DNA of 7,052 nt from Thermoplasmatota archaeon (GTDB taxonomy: Archaea; Thermoplasmatota; E2; DHVEG-1), in contig JAFGFQ010000091.1 in assembly GCA_016930995.1 (NCBI GenBank), positions 1 through 7,052 of the forward strand, given 5' to 3'. The notes below the pieces were generated by a model. The model made no database searches. It was given only the letters and a program-made list of their open reading frames with translations, and was not told where the DNA came from. How positions within the stretch are numbered: the stretch's first letter is position 1; every line of letters begins with the position of its first letter. This document shows positions 5,790-7,052 of this stretch, piece by piece. The position numbers were made by a program, and so were the translations under genes.

Positions 5790-5820
5790 TTATATCTTCA
5801 AATGAAAAAATTAAAATAAA
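5790..5820 (+). promoter_or_regulatory. Candidate promoter region of the 81-residue protein gene
   Basis: The 104-base gap after the macrodomain gene is A+T rich and has two TATA-like elements: TTATATCT around 5790-5797 and TTAAAATA at 5811-5818. The second would start transcription near 5840 and give a leader of about 28 bases with GGAGG inside it. I cannot choose between them with certainty. Confidence 0.4.
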
Positions 5821-5855
5821 CAGTGATTCTTTTCATCTCAAATAAACAATATTTT

Positions 5856-5860
5856 GGAGG
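5856..5860 (+). promoter_or_regulatory. GGAGG ribosome binding site that fixes the next start
   Basis: GGAGG is the strongest Shine-Dalgarno match in the window and lies eight bases before ATG 5869. The frame is open further upstream to a TTG at 5854 that overlaps this site, so the longer version of the protein is not credible. Confidence 0.75.
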
Positions 5861-5868
5861 AACATCCC

Positions 5869-6114
5869 ATGGCTCATACAAAAATAAAAGTTGGTCATTA
5901 CTATACGCTGACAGGCAATAATCAGCAGACCATCGCTTGTGCTGTCTTATACGGCTTTGAACGAGGAAAAAACAAGGATGTCTACACACTTCGAATGTAC
6001 ACGAAGACCAAGGATTTTGAATTCCCAATCGAAGAATCAACCTTTGATCGATGGGTCGACGAAAATAGAATCAAAGAGATAACTGCTGAAGAAGCAATGT
6101 TTTACGCGATGTAA
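5869..6114 (+). CDS. Unrecognised small soluble protein (81 residues)
   Basis: MAHTKIKVGHYYTLTGNNQQ... to ...TAEEAMFYAM. I do not recognise a family. It has no signal peptide or membrane helix. The first 55 residues alternate hydrophobic and polar residues (KIKVGHYYTL, ACAVLYGFERG, VYTLRMYTKT, DFEFPI), which suggests four or five short beta strands, perhaps a small barrel of SH3 or Tudor kind. The last 25 are probably helical (STFDRWVDENRIKEITAEEAMFYAM). A perfect GGAGG eight bases before ATG 5869 and codon use like its neighbours show that it is a real, well-translated gene. It is preceded by its own promoter candidates and followed by an inverted repeat with a T7 tract. Function unknown; the barrel idea is a reading of the sequence pattern, not of homology. 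Confidence 0.8.
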   Translation: MAHTKIKVGHYYTLTGNNQQTIACAVLYGFERGKNKDVYTLRMYTKTKDFEFPIEESTFDRWVDENRIKEITAEEAMFYAM

Positions 6115-6130
6115 ACTATTGGTACATCTC

Positions 6131-6168
6131 GCCAATGCATGATAAGTTCTTGGCAATATCATTTTTTT
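6131..6168 (+). terminator. Hairpin plus T7 tract after the 81-residue protein gene
   Basis: GCCAA (6131-6135) and TTGGC (6150-6154) can pair, as can ATGATA (6139-6144) and TATCAT (6157-6162), although the two pairings interlock and cannot both form fully. T7 (6162-6168) follows directly. It probably ends the transcript of the upstream gene. Confidence 0.45.
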
Positions 6169-6191
6169 ATCCTCATCATTCTATGATATTG
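6154..6191. repeat. 9-base perfect inverted repeat CAATATCAT-N20-ATGATATTG
   Basis: The arms are 6154-6162 and 6183-6191. The left arm overlaps the T-tract hairpin described just upstream, so the TATCAT core can pair either backwards with ATGATA at 6139-6144 or forwards with the right arm. The region 6115-6260 otherwise holds no gene I can support. Confidence 0.45.
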
Positions 6192-6260
6192 AACACTTGT
6201 TACCCGTTTCACCGAATGTTTTTTAAGGAGAAGTTAATTACAAAATCCAATGCCGGTTCT

Positions 6261-6590
6261 ATGAACAAACACCTCCTCCCAATAACACTGATAATCCTTG
6301 TCACTTTCGGGTTGAGCGGATGCCAAGAAAAAGCAGGCACAGAAAAACTCCTCGGCACATGGGCGTACCAAGGAACCAGTGAATACCATACTGATAGTTT
6401 CACGTTTTATCAAAACGGAAGTGTGTATTGTCTCTATCACTGGCCTGGAAGCACGATTCTTGAGCATCAATGGAATGAGTATACAATATCAGATGACAAA
6501 TTACTGATGGGGCAAAGCGTCTACACATTCGAATTTAAAGAGAACGATAAAATACTCCTCCTAAACGGAGAGGTCTATCATAAGAAATAA
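6261..6590 (+). CDS. Small lipoprotein with a lipocalin-like beta-rich domain
   Basis: This is a 109-residue precursor. MNKHLLPITLIILVTFGLSGC is a textbook lipoprotein signal: two early charged or polar residues, a hydrophobic core, and the lipobox L18-S19-G20-C21. The mature part begins CQEKAGTEKLLGTWAYQG; LLGTW is the motif that opens many small lipocalin-like or DUF4488/DUF5640-style beta barrels. The rest is beta-rich (DSFTFYQNGSVYCLY, WNEYTISDDKLLMG, VYTFEFKENDKILLLNGEVY). It is expected to be anchored on the outer face of the cell membrane. The frame is open back to 6135, but ATG 6261 is chosen because the signal peptide starts there. There is no ribosome binding site close to it: AAGGAG at 6224-6229 is too far away. 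A T-rich TATA-like stretch near 6217-6224 would give a very short leader. The ligand is unknown. Confidence 0.82.
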   Translation: MNKHLLPITLIILVTFGLSGCQEKAGTEKLLGTWAYQGTSEYHTDSFTFYQNGSVYCLYHWPGSTILEHQWNEYTISDDKLLMGQSVYTFEFKENDKILLLNGEVYHKK

Positions 6591-6618
6591 ATCTCCCCTG
6601 CCAAAGATATCGGTTTTC

Positions 6619-6861
6619 TTATAAATGACAACTCTGTTTCTTTGAGAATTGTATCAAAAAGAAAAGATTCATCGTACTGGAGAGCCCTACGAGTACGCCT
6701 TCAATGAAACTTAAAATACCTTCTCCTGGATATTTATCATAAGAGATATATCTTAATAGCATTGCCATAGTCAGGGAGGTCATGCCCATTGCCAAGACAG
6801 TTTTATCTGTTAATGCCATCATTACACCCTGACAATAATAGATTACCAGAGAATATAACAT
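6619..6861 (-). CDS. Small two-helix membrane protein, unrecognised
   Basis: This is an 80-residue protein with no family I recognise. Residues about 15-36 (MALTDKTVLAMGMTSLTMAMLL) and about 48-72 (GILSFIEGVLVGLSSTMNLFFLIQF) are hydrophobic and probably cross the membrane, joined by a polar loop RYISYDKYPGE; the end is SKKQSCHL. ATG 6861 lies about 25 bases after a TATA box at 6890-6883, so it would be leaderless. A second option is ATG 6819, five bases after AGGGTG, giving a 66-residue protein that starts just before the first helix. The methionine-rich N-terminus makes the choice uncertain. Evidence for a real gene is the promoter position, the coherent membrane topology and the lack of any better explanation for this 270-base stretch. 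It converges on the lipoprotein gene, with stops 28 bases apart. Confidence 0.65.
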   Translation of the reverse strand: MLYSLVIYYCQGVMMALTDKTVLAMGMTSLTMAMLLRYISYDKYPGEGILSFIEGVLVGLSSTMNLFFLIQFSKKQSCHL

Positions 6862-6882
6862 TTTTGAATTGATTTTTGTTCA

Positions 6883-6890
6883 AATATAAA
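6883..6890 (-). promoter_or_regulatory. TATA box for leaderless transcription of the two-helix membrane protein
   Basis: Minus-strand TTTATATT is centred about 26 bases before ATG 6861. That spacing puts the transcript start at or within a base or two of the ATG, as expected for leaderless archaeal genes. It lies immediately after the T-tracts that end the next gene. Confidence 0.55.
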
Positions 6891-6898
6891 TGGAATGG

Positions 6899-6925
6899 AA
6901 AAAAAATTAAATAAGGTACAAAAAA
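6899..6925 (-). terminator. T-tracts ending the gene at the right edge
   Basis: On the minus strand, T6 (6925-6920) and T8 (6906-6899) follow the TAG stop of the right-edge gene by 10 and 29 bases. Two successive T-tracts are a plausible archaeal termination signal. Confidence 0.5.
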
Positions 6926-6935
6926 TTATTTTCCC

Positions 6936-7052
6936 CTATTTTTGAAGTACTACCGCTGATTGAATTGGTGGAGGTGGCACCCCCGCAGGCAACACTGGTT
7001 CTATATCTGGAGTGTCCCAGTTATGAAAGTTTTCGATGTTCACAAGAAGATA
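6936..7052 (-). CDS. C-terminal end of a protein with a proline-rich tail (5' end outside the window)
   Basis: The minus-strand frame is open from the window edge to a TAG at 6938-6936, giving 38 residues: YLLVNIENFHNWDTPDIEPV and then a Pro-rich ending with LPAGVPPPPIQ and the terminus AVVLQK. The composition, a folded-looking stretch followed by an exposed Pro-rich tail, and the T-tracts directly after the stop indicate a real gene end. The fragment is too short to assign a family. Confidence 0.6.
   Translation of the reverse strand, partial: YLLVNIENFHNWDTPDIEPVLPAGVPPPPIQSAVVLQK

Noticed and set aside
6135..6260. N-terminal extension of the lipoprotein
   Set aside because: It would place 42 residues before a perfect lipoprotein signal peptide and would run through the inverted repeats.
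1..7052. CRISPR array, tRNA, rRNA, insertion sequence or toxin-antitoxin module
   Set aside because: No regularly spaced repeats, cloverleaf-like sequence, transposase motifs or recognisable toxin-antitoxin pair were seen in either strand.

Overview
The window looks archaeal. Several genes are preceded by TATA-like boxes (TTTATATA or TTTATATT) about 25 bases upstream of a plausible transcript start. Ribosome binding sites are of the GGAGG / AGGTGATC type, at least one gene appears leaderless, and gene ends are marked by short T-runs rather than strong GC hairpins. The lineage cannot be fixed from this sequence. A mesophilic euryarchaeote-like genome is a guess, and several genes (cupins, PhzF, LCM-type methyltransferase, macrodomain) belong to families that are also widespread in bacteria.

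Layout, left to right. (1) Positions 1-502, plus strand: the 3' end of an unrecognised gene, coupled to a small single-pass membrane protein with a coiled-coil tail. (2) Positions 550-1843, plus strand: a promoter, a PhzF-family isomerase-like enzyme and a DHCW-motif cupin. (3) Positions 1848-4808, minus strand: a secreted or membrane-anchored C45-type Ntn hydrolase, an LCM/TcmP-type SAM methyltransferase and a DUF1801 (YdhG-like) protein, each with its own apparent signals. (4) Positions 4861-5764, plus strand: a metal-binding cupin followed by a MacroD/YmdB-type macrodomain, 37 bases apart. (5) Positions 5869-6590, plus strand: an unrecognised 81-residue protein and a small lipoprotein, separated by a leader or terminator region with competing inverted repeats. 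(6) Positions 6619-7052, minus strand: a two-helix membrane protein and the 3' end of another gene that runs off the window.

This is an accessory-type stretch of small metabolic and housekeeping enzymes in short transcription units. No mobile element, CRISPR array, tRNA or rRNA is visible, and I do not see a clear multi-gene novel system. The best leads are the cupin-macrodomain pair with a palindrome over its internal ribosome binding site, the two unrecognised small proteins (81 and about 80 residues), the switch-like inverted repeats at 6131-6191, and the secreted C45 hydrolase, whose start codon is fixed by promoter position.
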